From Streptomyces sp. CB02056 (GTDB lineage: Bacteria > Actinomycetota > Actinomycetes > Streptomycetales > Streptomycetaceae): a stretch of 64,000 nt of DNA. Shown here piece by piece: positions 14,617 through 23,151 of this stretch (its first letter is position 1; every line of letters begins with the position of its first letter). The DNA lies in the NCBI RefSeq assembly GCF_001905545.1, contig NZ_LIPD01000012.1, positions 186,001-250,000 on the forward strand, read 5' to 3'. The notes beneath the pieces are model-generated. The model saw only the letters and a program-made list of their open reading frames with translations. It was not told the DNA's origin and searched no databases. Position numbers and translations under genes: made by a program.

Positions 14617-16860
14617 ATGCCCGAGCAGCACGAAGGAACCGAACAGCACACCACCCCCGAACGCCCGGGGGGATCCCGCCTCGGCCGCCGCAGACTGCTC
14701 CGGGCCGGCCTCGGCGCCGGCGGCGCGCTGGCCACCGTCCGGCTGCTGAACGGCGGCGCCGCCTGGGCCGCCGGGCCGCCGCCCGCACCGGCCGCGGCCG
14801 AGGACTACGGAAACTCGGAGTACCAGGGCCAGTGGCCCACGTCCCACCTGGCCGCCGGCCCCGGGACCGCCGCGCAGACCTGGCCGGACTGGGCCCGCTA
14901 CGCCCGCATCGCCGACGGCACCTTCAACGAGCCCGCCGACATGCAGAGCGCCGTGGACGCCCTCAAGGCGCAGGAGGTCAGCGTCATCGAGCTGGACACC
15001 CTGCTCTCCGACTGGCTCACCGACGCCCAGTTCGCCGCGCACATGGCCGAGGTGAAGCAGTTCACCGGCCTGGCCCACGCCGCCGGCCTCAAGGTCGTCA
15101 TGTACTACCCGTCGCTGGAGCTGATCTCCCCCGGCGGCGAGAAGGGCCGCTCCTTCTACAAGAACGACCAGGGCAAGAACTGGGTCCAGCGCGACCTCGC
15201 CGGCAAGCCCAACGTGTTCTACGGCAGCGTGGTGGTCTGGGTCGACCCGGGCGACGAGAGCGTCTGGCTCAGCCCCAACTCGCCCTGGCGGGACTACTAC
15301 CTCAAGCGGATCAAGGGCGTGGCCGCGACCGGCGTGGACGGCATCTGGCCGGACGTCCCGATCTACTTCGACGGCGTGCAGACCTGGTGCGACGCCTCCA
15401 CCTGGGGCGCCGCCGCGTTCAAGGCCGACACCGGCCTCGCCCTGCCCACGGCCGCGAACTTCGCCGACCCGGTCTTCCGCCGCTACGTCGAGTGGCGCCA
15501 CCGCAACCTGCTCCAGTTCCAGCTGGACATCGCCGACGCGGGCCGCTCGGTCAACCCCGACCTGGTCACCTTCGTCGAAACCGTGTCGATGGACTACCGC
15601 TACGCCACCTCGATCGGCCTGGACGGCGGCTACCTGCGCCAGGCCCCCGGCGCCGTCAGCCAGGTCTGGGAGGTGGACATCCTCGGCAACTACGACGGCA
15701 TGCGGCACGCCACCGCCTCCGACTGGGTCTGCCTGATCTCCATGTACAAGTACGCCCGCGCCGCCAGCGGCACCAAGCCGGCCTGGGCGTTCTCCTACGG
15801 CTGGCAGGCCGACGACGCCTCGCTGGTGATGTCCCAGCTGATCGCGGCCGGCTGCAACCCGTACGAGGTGAAGACCCCGTTCAAGAACGACACCGTGGAC
15901 GCCGCGATGCGCACCCGGATGTACCGCTTCGTGCGCACCAACCAGACGAAGCTCTACGACCCGGCCTCGATCGCGCAGGTCGGCGTCTACCACTCGGCGC
16001 CGTCCCGGGACTACGTGGCCCCGGGCGAGGGCAACGGGATGTACGTCAACGCCAAGGCCCCGGCCGGGATCGCCGACTGGTGGGGCGGCGACGACCCGCA
16101 GATGAGCTGCGCCTCGCTCCCCTGGCTCGGCGAGTTCCGGGGAACCGTCAAGGCTCTGGTCTACGCCCACGTCCCGTTCGACACGGTGTCCAGCCCCGGC
16201 CTGACCGCCGACGACCTGGCCCGGTTCAAGGTGCTGCTGCTGCCCAACCTCCAGGCGGTCTCGGACACCGAGGCGGCGCTGCTGCGCGGCTTCGTCTCGG
16301 CTGGCGGAACCATCGTGATCACCGGACCGGCACCCACCGCGCTGGACGAACTCGGCGGCCAGCGCACCGAGTTCGCGCTCTCCGACGTGCTCGGCCTGCG
16401 CAAGGCCGACCCGCTTCCCACCGGCAAGCGGAACTCCTACGGCAGCGGCAGCTGTTGGTACGTCAAGGCACTGCCCGGGCTGAGCTACCTCACCAAGACC
16501 GACCAGGCCTCGGCGGACCAGCTGCTCACCGCCGTCCAGCAGGCCGCCCCGCCGGCGGTCACCCTCGCCGGGGACCGCCGGATCTTCCTGGACGCCCGGC
16601 GGCTCGGCGCCGACACCGTCGTCCACCTGGTGAACTTCACCAACTTCGGCGACACCCCGGCGGCGTTCCGCAGCGCACCCGCCAACTGCACGCTCTCCTA
16701 CGCCCTCCCGGCCGGGGCGGGCGTCACCGCCGTCACCGTCGCGAGCCCGGACGGCACCGACCCGGCGCCCAAGGCCGTCCCGTACACCGTCACCGGCGCG
16801 ACGGTCAGCGTGCCGCTGACCGTCGCCCAGTACTCGGTGGTGACGATCACCGTCGGCTAG
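14617..16860 (+). CDS. Tat-exported glycoside-hydrolase-like protein
   Basis: The 747-residue protein begins with a twin-arginine type signal (GRRRLLRAGLGAGGALATV, residues 23-41). The central 400 residues look like a TIM-barrel glycosidase of the hypothetical GHL6 type: ALKAQEVSVIELDTLL, AAGLKVVMYYPSLE, GVDGIWPDVPIYFDG, DLVTFVETVSMDY. Towards the end, VLLLPNLQAVSDTEAALLRGFVSAGGTIVITG resembles the class I glutamine-amidotransferase-like domain of GH42-type beta-galactosidases, and a beta-sandwich tail follows. The substrate is unknown. Its stop overlaps by 4 bp the stop of the convergent lipoprotein gene. The assignment is by fold pattern, not a clear family match. Confidence 0.75.
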   Translation: MPEQHEGTEQHTTPERPGGSRLGRRRLLRAGLGAGGALATVRLLNGGAAWAAGPPPAPAAAEDYGNSEYQGQWPTSHLAAGPGTAAQTWPDWARYARIADGTFNEPADMQSAVDALKAQEVSVIELDTLLSDWLTDAQFAAHMAEVKQFTGLAHAAGLKVVMYYPSLELISPGGEKGRSFYKNDQGKNWVQRDLAGKPNVFYGSVVVWVDPGDESVWLSPNSPWRDYYLKRIKGVAATGVDGIWPDVPIYFDGVQTWCDASTWGAAAFKADTGLALPTAANFADPVFRRYVEWRHRNLLQFQLDIADAGRSVNPDLVTFVETVSMDYRYATSIGLDGGYLRQAPGAVSQVWEVDILGNYDGMRHATASDWVCLISMYKYARAASGTKPAWAFSYGWQADDASLVMSQLIAAGCNPYEVKTPFKNDTVDAAMRTRMYRFVRTNQTKLYDPASIAQVGVYHSAPSRDYVAPGEGNGMYVNAKAPAGIADWWGGDDPQMSCASLPWLGEFRGTVKALVYAHVPFDTVSSPGLTADDLARFKVLLLPNLQAVSDTEAALLRGFVSAGGTIVITGPAPTALDELGGQRTEFALSDVLGLRKADPLPTGKRNSYGSGSCWYVKALPGLSYLTKTDQASADQLLTAVQQAAPPAVTLAGDRRIFLDARRLGADTVVHLVNFTNFGDTPAAFRSAPANCTLSYALPAGAGVTAVTVASPDGTDPAPKAVPYTVTGATVSVPLTVAQYSVVTITVG

Positions 16861-17957
16861 CCGTTTCCAGGGGCCTGGATGCGCCAGAGGGCGGCGGGGT
16901 TGGCCTCGCCGCCCGGGGCGGACTCGAAGGCGATCCACCGCCCGTCCGGGGACCAGCTCGGCGCGCCGTCGTAGGCGGTGTCGTCGCGGGTCACCCGGAC
17001 GGGAGTGCCGCCGCCCGCGTCCACCACGAAGACCTGGGCGTTCGGCAGGTCGCCGAGGTTGGAGGAGAAGACCAGGAAGCGGCCGTCCGGGGACCAGCTC
17101 GGGTCGGTGTGCTCGCCCGGCGCGTCGGTGACCCGCCGCAGTCCGCCGCCGTCCGCGTCCACCGTCCACAGCGACCAGTCCTCGCGGCCCGCGCTCCGCC
17201 GCTGGAAGACGATCCGGTCGCCCTTCGGGGACCAGTTCGGCTGCCGGTTGTCGGATCCGGTGCCCCGGCCGTCCACCAGCAGGACGGGCGCGCCGCCGCT
17301 GCGGCGGACCTTCCAGAGCGAGTCCTGCTCGGCCGCGTCGCCGTGCACCGCGGCGTGCTCCGGCTCCCAGCTCTGCTGGAAGACGATCCACTCGCCGTCC
17401 GGGGAGAAGCTCGGTTCGCTGTAACCGCTGCCGTCGGCGTGGCTGGTCACCCGCTCGGGGGCGCCGCCCGGCTTCATCAGCCAGACCTCGTCGTGCCCGG
17501 ACTCCCGGTCGGTGGCGAAGGCGAAGGCGTCGGCGGCGGCGTTCCAGCTGCTGCCGGGGAGGTTGACGGCCGCCTTGTCGGGATCCTCCAACACCGTACG
17601 CGGCGCGCCGCCGTCCAGCGGCAGGACGCCGAGGGCGGCGGCGCCCTTGTTGTAGCCCCCGCTGAACTCGGTCAGCAGCACCGAGCGGCCGTCCGGGGCG
17701 AAGGCCGGGTTCTGCGCGCTGTGGCCGCCCCCGGCGCGGTAGAGCAGCCGGGCACCGTCGGCGCGGCGCTCGGCCCCACTCGGGGAGGTGCCACTCGGGG
17801 CCGCGCCGGTCGGGGCCGCGCCGGTCGACGACCCGCCGACCGACGGCGCACCCGTCGGTCCGGGCACCGGCTCCTCCTCGGAACCGGAGCCCGAGCTGCC
17901 GCAGCCGGCCAGGAGCACGACGGCAGCCAAGACCGCCGGGAGCATGCGAGTCCTCAT
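16857..17957 (-). CDS. Beta-propeller lipoprotein (TolB/PD40-like repeats)
   Basis: The 366-residue protein has a lipoprotein signal peptide with lipobox LLAGC (Cys about 19) and a Gly/Ser/Pro/Thr linker. At least five PD40/WD40-like blades follow, each with a SWSPDGRWIAFES-type strand (PAFAPDGRSVLL, PSFSPDGEWIVF, PNWSPKGDRIVF, PSWSPDGRFLVF, PSWSPDGRWIAF). It should be anchored on the outer face of the membrane and act as a binding or scaffold propeller. TolB-like propellers in actinomycetes have no established general role. ATG 17957 is preferred to an upstream TTG. Its stop overlaps the convergent glycosidase-like gene. Confidence 0.83.
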   Translation of the reverse strand: MRTRMLPAVLAAVVLLAGCGSSGSGSEEEPVPGPTGAPSVGGSSTGAAPTGAAPSGTSPSGAERRADGARLLYRAGGGHSAQNPAFAPDGRSVLLTEFSGGYNKGAAALGVLPLDGGAPRTVLEDPDKAAVNLPGSSWNAAADAFAFATDRESGHDEVWLMKPGGAPERVTSHADGSGYSEPSFSPDGEWIVFQQSWEPEHAAVHGDAAEQDSLWKVRRSGGAPVLLVDGRGTGSDNRQPNWSPKGDRIVFQRRSAGREDWSLWTVDADGGGLRRVTDAPGEHTDPSWSPDGRFLVFSSNLGDLPNAQVFVVDAGGGTPVRVTRDDTAYDGAPSWSPDGRWIAFESAPGGEANPAALWRIQAPGNG

Positions 17958-18052
17958 GCCCCACAAGCTAGTTGACGAACTGTCAGTTGTCGTACGCCGT
18001 CAGGCGGATCAGGGCGCAGCCGTCCGGCAGGCCCCGCCGGCGCCCCCGCCCT

Positions 18053-18754
18053 TCATCCGCCGCTCCGCTCCAGCCGCACCAGCGCGTCCACCGCGACCCG
18101 GCCGCCCTGGCCGCCCCCGTTCGCCTCGGCGCCCTCGACGCGCTCGGCGCTCTCGCCGCTCCCGGCGCCCGCAGCGCCCTTGTGGCCTGGCTCGCCGCCG
18201 ACCGTCCGGTGCACCCGCTCGGCGCGGACGGTGCGCAGCCCGCGGTCGGCGAGGTCCGCCAGGACGTCCTCCGGGGTGAAGAGCACGGCCGGGTCCTGCG
18301 GGCCGCCGACCCCCTCGGTGAGGTTGCTCAGGTCGTGCCCGATGACCAGCAGGGTGCCGCCGGGGCTGAGCGCGTCGGCGGCGCGGCGCAGCGCGGCCCG
18401 GCGCTCCGCGGCGGGGATCTGCAGGTAGGCGACCAGGACGAGGTCGTAGCCGGCGGCGGGGGCCTCGTAGGCGCGGGCGTCGCCGTGGCGCCAGGTGAGC
18501 CGGTCGGCGACCTCGTCGGGCAGCTCGGCGGTGAGCCGTTCGGCGCGCTCCAGGGCGACGGCGGAGAAGTCCAGTCCGGTGACCTCCCAGCCCTGGGCGG
18601 CCAGCCAGATCGCGTTGCGGCCCTCTCCGGCGGCCAGGTCCAGCGCGTGGCCGGGAGTGCGCCCGGCCAGTTCGCGGACCACCCACCGGTTGGGCGCGGC
18701 ACCCCACACCAGCTCGCTCGCGGCGTAGCGGTCGTCCCAGTCCTGGCTGTCCAT
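18053..18754 (-). CDS. SAM-dependent methyltransferase, TehB/thiopurine-like
   Basis: The 233-residue protein starts WDDRYAASELVWG, the motif seen in small class I methyltransferases related to TehB and thiopurine methyltransferase. Motif I is ALDLAAGEGRNAIWLA and the acidic strand VTGLDFS. The FDL-type motif is YDLVLVAYLQIP. Such enzymes methylate chalcogen or small thiol compounds, but the substrate is not shown. GGAGG lies at a good distance before ATG 18754. The C-terminal 40 residues are Gly/Glu/Ala-rich and probably disordered. Confidence 0.83.
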   Translation of the reverse strand: MDSQDWDDRYAASELVWGAAPNRWVVRELAGRTPGHALDLAAGEGRNAIWLAAQGWEVTGLDFSAVALERAERLTAELPDEVADRLTWRHGDARAYEAPAAGYDLVLVAYLQIPAAERRAALRRAADALSPGGTLLVIGHDLSNLTEGVGGPQDPAVLFTPEDVLADLADRGLRTVRAERVHRTVGGEPGHKGAAGAGSGESAERVEGAEANGGGQGGRVAVDALVRLERSGG

Positions 18755-19056
18755 CGCGCGTCCTCCGTTCGACGGGCCTGCTCGTACCGGCCAACCTACC
18801 GGGCCGCCGCCGACCCGGCAGGGAACGGTCCAGCGGGCGGACACCCTTGACGGCGAATATTGGTCCAGTCCAATCTGTTCAGTCGTGACGTGCACGGGTC
18901 GGCCGCCCGTCGCGTCCGCACTCCGCTCGTCCGCACACCGCTCGTCAGCACGCGTCACCAGCCCGCGCGCCCCCACCGCGCCCGGGCCGGCTCCCCTCGG
19001 CCCGTCCCGGGCCACCGCACCGCCGGAACCCCCCACACATCCGGAGGACCCACCGC
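18755..19056. other. Divergent control region, methyltransferase / chitinase
   Basis: No gene is seen. The region holds the chitinase promoter and DasR-like operator near 18847-18876 and a GC-rich leader of about 180 nt before the chitinase. The leader carries the short repeats CCGCTCGTC/ACCGCTCGTC near 18920-18950. Confidence 0.5.
18847..18876 (+). promoter_or_regulatory. Chitinase promoter with DasR-type operator
   Basis: TTGACG (18847-18852) and CAATCT (18871-18876) form a promoter with an 18-bp spacer. The imperfect 16-bp palindrome ATTGGTCCAGTCCAAT (18859-18874) covers the spacer and -10. It follows the DasR-responsive-element pattern (ACTGGTCTAGACCAGT). DasR is the GntR repressor of chitin genes and is released by glucosamine-6-phosphate. 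Confidence 0.65.
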
Positions 19057-21411
19057 ATGCACGACCGCGTCACGCCCGCACGGCCCGCCCACCCCGCCGG
19101 GGAGCGCGCCGACCGCCGGGCCGCCCAGCGCAGAAGAGCCACCGCACTGGCCCTGGCCGCCACGCTGACCACCAGCGGCGCCGCCATCGCCCTCACCTTC
19201 GGTTCCGCCTCGGCCGCCCCGGTCAACCTGCTGGCCAACGGCGACTTCGAGACCGGCACCCTGGCCGGCTGGACCTGCTCCAACGGCTCGGTCGTCACCA
19301 CCCCGGTGCACGGCGGGAGCCGCGCGCTCGCCGGCGCCGCCTCGGCCGGCGACACCGCGCAGTGCCAGCAGACCGTCACCGTCCAGCCGAACACCACGTA
19401 CACCCTGGCCGGCTGGGTCCAGGGCAGCTACGTCTACCTGGGCGCCACCGGCACCGGCGTCAACTCCTCGGCCTGGACGCCGGGCGCGACCGGCTGGAAC
19501 CAGCTGAGCACCACCTTCACCACCGGCGCCACCACCACCTCCGTCACGGTCTTCACCCACGGCTGGTACGGCACCGGCACCTACTACGCGGACGACCTCA
19601 CGCTGACCGGCCCGGCCGGCCCCACCTCGTCCACCAGCCCGACGGCCACCGGCAGCCCGACCGCCACGGCCAGCCCGACGGCCACCGCGAGCCCCACCGC
19701 CACCGGCAGCCCCACCGGGAGCCCGACGGCGACCGGCAGCCCGACGGGCACCCCCACGACCACCACCCCGACCCCGACGGCCACCGCGAGCGGCCCGGCC
19801 GGGGACGGCAAGGTCACCACCCCGACCGGCTTCGCGGTCACCAGGACCACATCCAACGCGGTGGTGCTCACCTGGCAGCCGTCCACCCTCACCAGCGGCG
19901 ACGGCCCGGTCGCCTACAAGGTGTGGTCCAACGGCCAGCTGGTCGCCACCTCGATGGGCACCTCCGTCACGGTCAGCTCGCTGCTGCCGGGCAGGAGCTA
20001 CACCTTCAGCGTCCAGGGCTACTCCGGCAGCCACGCCTCCGCCCAGTCCGCGCCGGTGAGCACCACGACCGCGGCCGCCCCCGCCCAGCAGCCGATCCGC
20101 TCCGCCTACTTCGACCAGTGGGGCGTCTACGAGAACGCGTACAACGCCAAGAACGTCGACACCAGCGGCGCGGCGGGCAAGCTGGACGTCGTCCACTACG
20201 CGTTCGCCAACATCGACCCGACGAAGTTCACCTGCTTCCAGGCGGTGAAGGCCTCCGACTCGGCCAACGAGTCCAACCCGAACGCCGGTGACGGCGCGGG
20301 CGACGCCTACGCCGACTACCAGGCCGACTACAGCTCCGCCACCAGTGTGGACGGCAGCAGCGACACCTGGGAGCAGCCGCTCAAGGGCAACTTCAACCAG
20401 CTGCGCCAGCTGAAGGCCAAGTACCCGAACCTGCGGTTCACCATCTCGATCGGCGGCTGGACGTACTCCAAGTACTTCTCCGACGCGGCGGCCACCGACT
20501 CCTCCCGCAAGGCCTTCGTCTCCTCGTGCGTCGACATGTTCCTCAAGGGGAACCTGCCGACCGGCGTGGCCGGTGACGCCTCCGGCGGCGCGGCCTCGGC
20601 GGCGGGCCTCTTCGACGGCGTCGACCTCGACTGGGAGTACCCGGGCTCGGCCGGCGGCCACACCGGCAACCACTACTCCGCGGCCGACAAGCAGAACTAC
20701 ACCCTGCTGCTCAAGGAGTTCCGCACCCAGCTGGACGCCCTCGGCGCCGCCCAGGGCAAGCGCTACCTGCTGACCGCCGCACTGCCCAGCGGCCAGGACA
20801 AGGTCGCCCAGCTGGAGACCGACAAGATCGGCGCCTACCTGGACTACGCGGACGTGATGTCCTACGACATGCACGGCGCGTGGGACGCCACCGGCCCGAC
20901 CAACCACCAGGACCCGCTGCACGACAGCCCGGCCGACCCGACCACGCCGATCACCCCGGGCACCCGCAAGTACAACGTGGACACCACGCTCGCCGCGTAC
21001 ACCACCGGCCTGCCCGAGTACGGCATCCCCGGCGGCTTCCCCGCGAACAAGATCGTGCTGGGCATCCCGTTCTACTGGCGCGGCTGGACCGGCGTCCCGG
21101 CCGGCTCCAACTACGGCCTGTACCAGAGCGCGACCGGCCCGACGGCGAAGAAGCCGCTGAGCCAGGAGGCCGGCCTGGCCGCCTGGAAGGAGCTCAACCC
21201 GACCGCGGCCCAGACCCACTGGGACCCGGTCACCGAGAGCAGCTGGGTCTACGACGGCACCAACTTCTGGACCGGTGACACCCCGCAGGCCGTCCAGGCG
21301 CGCGGGGCCTACGCCAAGGCCAAGGGCCTGGGCGGGCTGTTCGCCTTCTCCCTGGAGAACGACGACGCCTCCGGCACCATGCTCAACTCGATGGACAGCA
21401 GCCTTCGCTGA
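19057..21411 (+). CDS. Secreted multidomain GH18 chitinase
   Basis: The 784-residue protein has a signal peptide (about 25-53, ending ASAAP) and a carbohydrate-binding beta-sandwich (about 55-185, ANGDFETGTLAGWTC). A Pro/Thr/Ser/Ala repeat linker (187-248) and a fibronectin III domain (250-335) follow, then a GH18 catalytic domain from about 345. The catalytic signature is FDGVDLDWEYP with acid Glu527, and SIGGWTYSK and MSYDMHGAW are also conserved. It hydrolyses chitin outside the cell. The order CBM-FnIII-GH18 is that of the Streptomyces family 18 chitinases induced by chitin. A GGAGG site precedes the ATG, and the upstream DasR-type site fits induction by amino sugars. Confidence 0.95.
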   Translation: MHDRVTPARPAHPAGERADRRAAQRRRATALALAATLTTSGAAIALTFGSASAAPVNLLANGDFETGTLAGWTCSNGSVVTTPVHGGSRALAGAASAGDTAQCQQTVTVQPNTTYTLAGWVQGSYVYLGATGTGVNSSAWTPGATGWNQLSTTFTTGATTTSVTVFTHGWYGTGTYYADDLTLTGPAGPTSSTSPTATGSPTATASPTATASPTATGSPTGSPTATGSPTGTPTTTTPTPTATASGPAGDGKVTTPTGFAVTRTTSNAVVLTWQPSTLTSGDGPVAYKVWSNGQLVATSMGTSVTVSSLLPGRSYTFSVQGYSGSHASAQSAPVSTTTAAAPAQQPIRSAYFDQWGVYENAYNAKNVDTSGAAGKLDVVHYAFANIDPTKFTCFQAVKASDSANESNPNAGDGAGDAYADYQADYSSATSVDGSSDTWEQPLKGNFNQLRQLKAKYPNLRFTISIGGWTYSKYFSDAAATDSSRKAFVSSCVDMFLKGNLPTGVAGDASGGAASAAGLFDGVDLDWEYPGSAGGHTGNHYSAADKQNYTLLLKEFRTQLDALGAAQGKRYLLTAALPSGQDKVAQLETDKIGAYLDYADVMSYDMHGAWDATGPTNHQDPLHDSPADPTTPITPGTRKYNVDTTLAAYTTGLPEYGIPGGFPANKIVLGIPFYWRGWTGVPAGSNYGLYQSATGPTAKKPLSQEAGLAAWKELNPTAAQTHWDPVTESSWVYDGTNFWTGDTPQAVQARGAYAKAKGLGGLFAFSLENDDASGTMLNSMDSSLR

Positions 21412-21440
21412 CGTTTCGTCACGCTTCGTCAGGAATGAGC

Positions 21441-21473
21441 GATGGCCCGCGCGGAGAATCCGCGCGGGCCATC
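21441..21473. terminator. Bidirectional terminator after the chitinase gene
   Basis: A perfect 15-bp stem (21441-21455 and 21459-21473) with a GAA loop lies between the convergent chitinase and YidD genes. Confidence 0.85.
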
Positions 21474-21523
21474 CGCGGTCTTCCCGTCCCGGGCTCGGCC
21501 GTCGCGACCCGGCCGGCCGCGGC

Positions 21524-22081
21524 TCAGCGCGGCGGCACCGGGTCCGCCCCGCCCGCGCCCGGGCGGCAGCGCAGCAGCCGCCCGGCGGTCAGCCGGGCCC
21601 CGCGCAGCGCACCGTGCCGGTGCAGCGCCCGCACCGCGTAGGTCGAGCAGGACGGCGTGTACGGGCAGCAGGCCGGACGGCGGGGGCTGACCTCGGCGCG
21701 GTAGTAGCGCACCGCGCCGTACAGCACCCCAGCCGCGAACCCGCGCGGGGCGGGGGCGGACGGATCGGCCGCCCGGCGACCGCGCGCCCCGGTGAGGGCG
21801 AACCGGACACCGGAGACCATCATCACCGGGATCAGGGCGATCAGGCAGGGGTCGGCGAACTCGCAGCAGCCGTCGACGCAGCAGTCCGCGCCCTCGTCCC
21901 GGGCGCGCTTGCGCCGCTGGGCCTTGGCGTGGTCCTCCTTGCGGTAGCGCTCCCGGTAGTCCTCCCAGGCCCGGCGCTGCTTCTTCCGCCGGAGCCGTTC
22001 CGAGGCGGGCAGCCACCACCAGGCGCGCTCCGGGCGGGCCGGCGGGAAGTGGGCGCCGAGATCCGGCGTCGGGTCGGACAC
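21524..22081 (-). CDS. yidD: YidD-family protein with long N-terminal extension
   Basis: The C-terminal 75 residues carry the YidD (DUF37, haemolytic-domain) signature: VRYYRAEVSPRRPACCPYTPSCSTYAV with the conserved cysteines, then GALRGARLTAGRLLRCRPG. YidD aids membrane insertion of proteins with YidC. Most YidD proteins have 70-120 residues, whereas this one has 185. The extra N-terminus is charged (RKKQRRAWEDYRERYRKEDHAKAQRRKRARDEG), contains the cysteine cluster DCCVDGCCEFADPC, and has a hydrophobic segment. It stands alone, not in the rpmH-rnpA-yidD-yidC cluster, so it is probably a second copy. GTG 22081 has a GAGGAG site. Confidence 0.82.
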   Translation of the reverse strand: MSDPTPDLGAHFPPARPERAWWWLPASERLRRKKQRRAWEDYRERYRKEDHAKAQRRKRARDEGADCCVDGCCEFADPCLIALIPVMMVSGVRFALTGARGRRAADPSAPAPRGFAAGVLYGAVRYYRAEVSPRRPACCPYTPSCSTYAVRALHRHGALRGARLTAGRLLRCRPGAGGADPVPPR

Positions 22082-22229
22082 TGCTGACGATCTCCTCGTT
22101 CTCGTCGCCGGGGGCCGACCCCCGACGATCCGGGCAAGATTATCCGAAGATCATCTGCCCGGATCCGCCCGGCGGCCGGCGGCCCGCAAGCAGCGGCCCG
22201 CGACCGGCGAGCAGCGGCCGGAGACCGGC

Positions 22230-22997
22230 TCAGCCGCCGAGGTTGAGCGAGGGGAAGAGGTCCTCGAACGGCTGGGTGGTCACCGAGACGCTCCGGGAGA
22301 AGGGGTTGTCGAAGTCCCAGATCATGAACAGCAGGAAGGCGATCAGCACGCTGAAGCAGAGCGCCAGGGTCAACTCCCTCGGCGTGCGCCGGATCTGGAG
22401 CGCGAAGAGCATGCCGACGGTCACCACCGCGCCGCCGATCAGGCCGAACCAGACCACCCCGGGCATCGTCGGCCCGGCGTTCTGTCCGCGCGAGTTGCGG
22501 GACTCGGACGCCTGGCTGACCCGGTCCATGATCGGCTGGTAGCCCTGCGACTCCAGGTCGGAGGCGGGCGAGCGGGTGGCGATGTCGTTCTGGAGCTTCT
22601 GGAGCAGCTGGTCGCCCTTCTCGGTGATGCCACCGGTCTCCTGCATGTAGGACCACTCGGTGTTCACCACGTACGAGACGTAGGTGTCCACGTCGGCCCG
22701 GACCTGGTCGCGGAACTCCGCCGGGTAGATCACCGCACGGTCGCTGATCTCGCGCAGCGACTGCGCCTCGCGGAACAGGTCGTCCTGGGCGGCGCCGCGC
22801 GCCTCCCAGACACCCGCGATGGCGAGACCGAGGACGATCGCGTAGACCACCCCGATCATCATCGTGATGTACTCGATGACATCCGGGGTCTCGTCGGCAC
22901 TCTCCTCGATCGGTCGGCGCTGCCTCAGCACCACCACCGCCATCACGACGGCACAGGCCGACGCCATGGCGATGATCAACGCCACCCACTCGGACAT
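22230..22997 (-). CDS. DUF4239 membrane protein
   Basis: The 255-residue protein has an N-terminal helix (about 3-23), a second helix (about 43-65, ITMMIGVVYAIVLGLAIAGVW), a long soluble helical part (70-175), and two closely spaced C-terminal helices (about 180-225). This is the bestrophin-like DUF4239 arrangement, a family proposed to form ion-channel-like oligomers. No function has been shown for the actinobacterial members. GGGAG precedes ATG 22997. It lies 78 bp after a repeat-rich surface protein gene on the same strand, but a shared transcript is uncertain. Confidence 0.82.
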   Translation of the reverse strand: MSEWVALIIAMASACAVVMAVVVLRQRRPIEESADETPDVIEYITMMIGVVYAIVLGLAIAGVWEARGAAQDDLFREAQSLREISDRAVIYPAEFRDQVRADVDTYVSYVVNTEWSYMQETGGITEKGDQLLQKLQNDIATRSPASDLESQGYQPIMDRVSQASESRNSRGQNAGPTMPGVVWFGLIGGAVVTVGMLFALQIRRTPRELTLALCFSVLIAFLLFMIWDFDNPFSRSVSVTTQPFEDLFPSLNLGG

Positions 22998-23151
22998 GGG
23001 AACTCCCTTCTCTGGCTTGGCTTGTGACGGAACGGAAAGCTCAAGGGGGCGGCCCCCCGACCGCTTCGGCACGGGCCGGTTCGGTTCGGGACCGGGCGGT
23101 AGGACGGGCCCCCGCCGACCGGGAACCGGTCGGCGGGCCGTCAGGGGACGG

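Noticed and set aside
14557..17975. Very long open frames opposite or offset to the glycosidase-like and lipoprotein genes, over 1100 codons
   Set aside because: The high GC content at third codon positions leaves other frames open by chance. They lack recognisable domains and have Arg/Gly/Pro-rich composition typical of shadow frames.
18860..19036. Alternative upstream starts for the chitinase and for the methyltransferase at 18754
   Set aside because: The extensions are low-complexity and would include the promoter and operator. GGAGG sites support ATG 19057 and ATG 18754.
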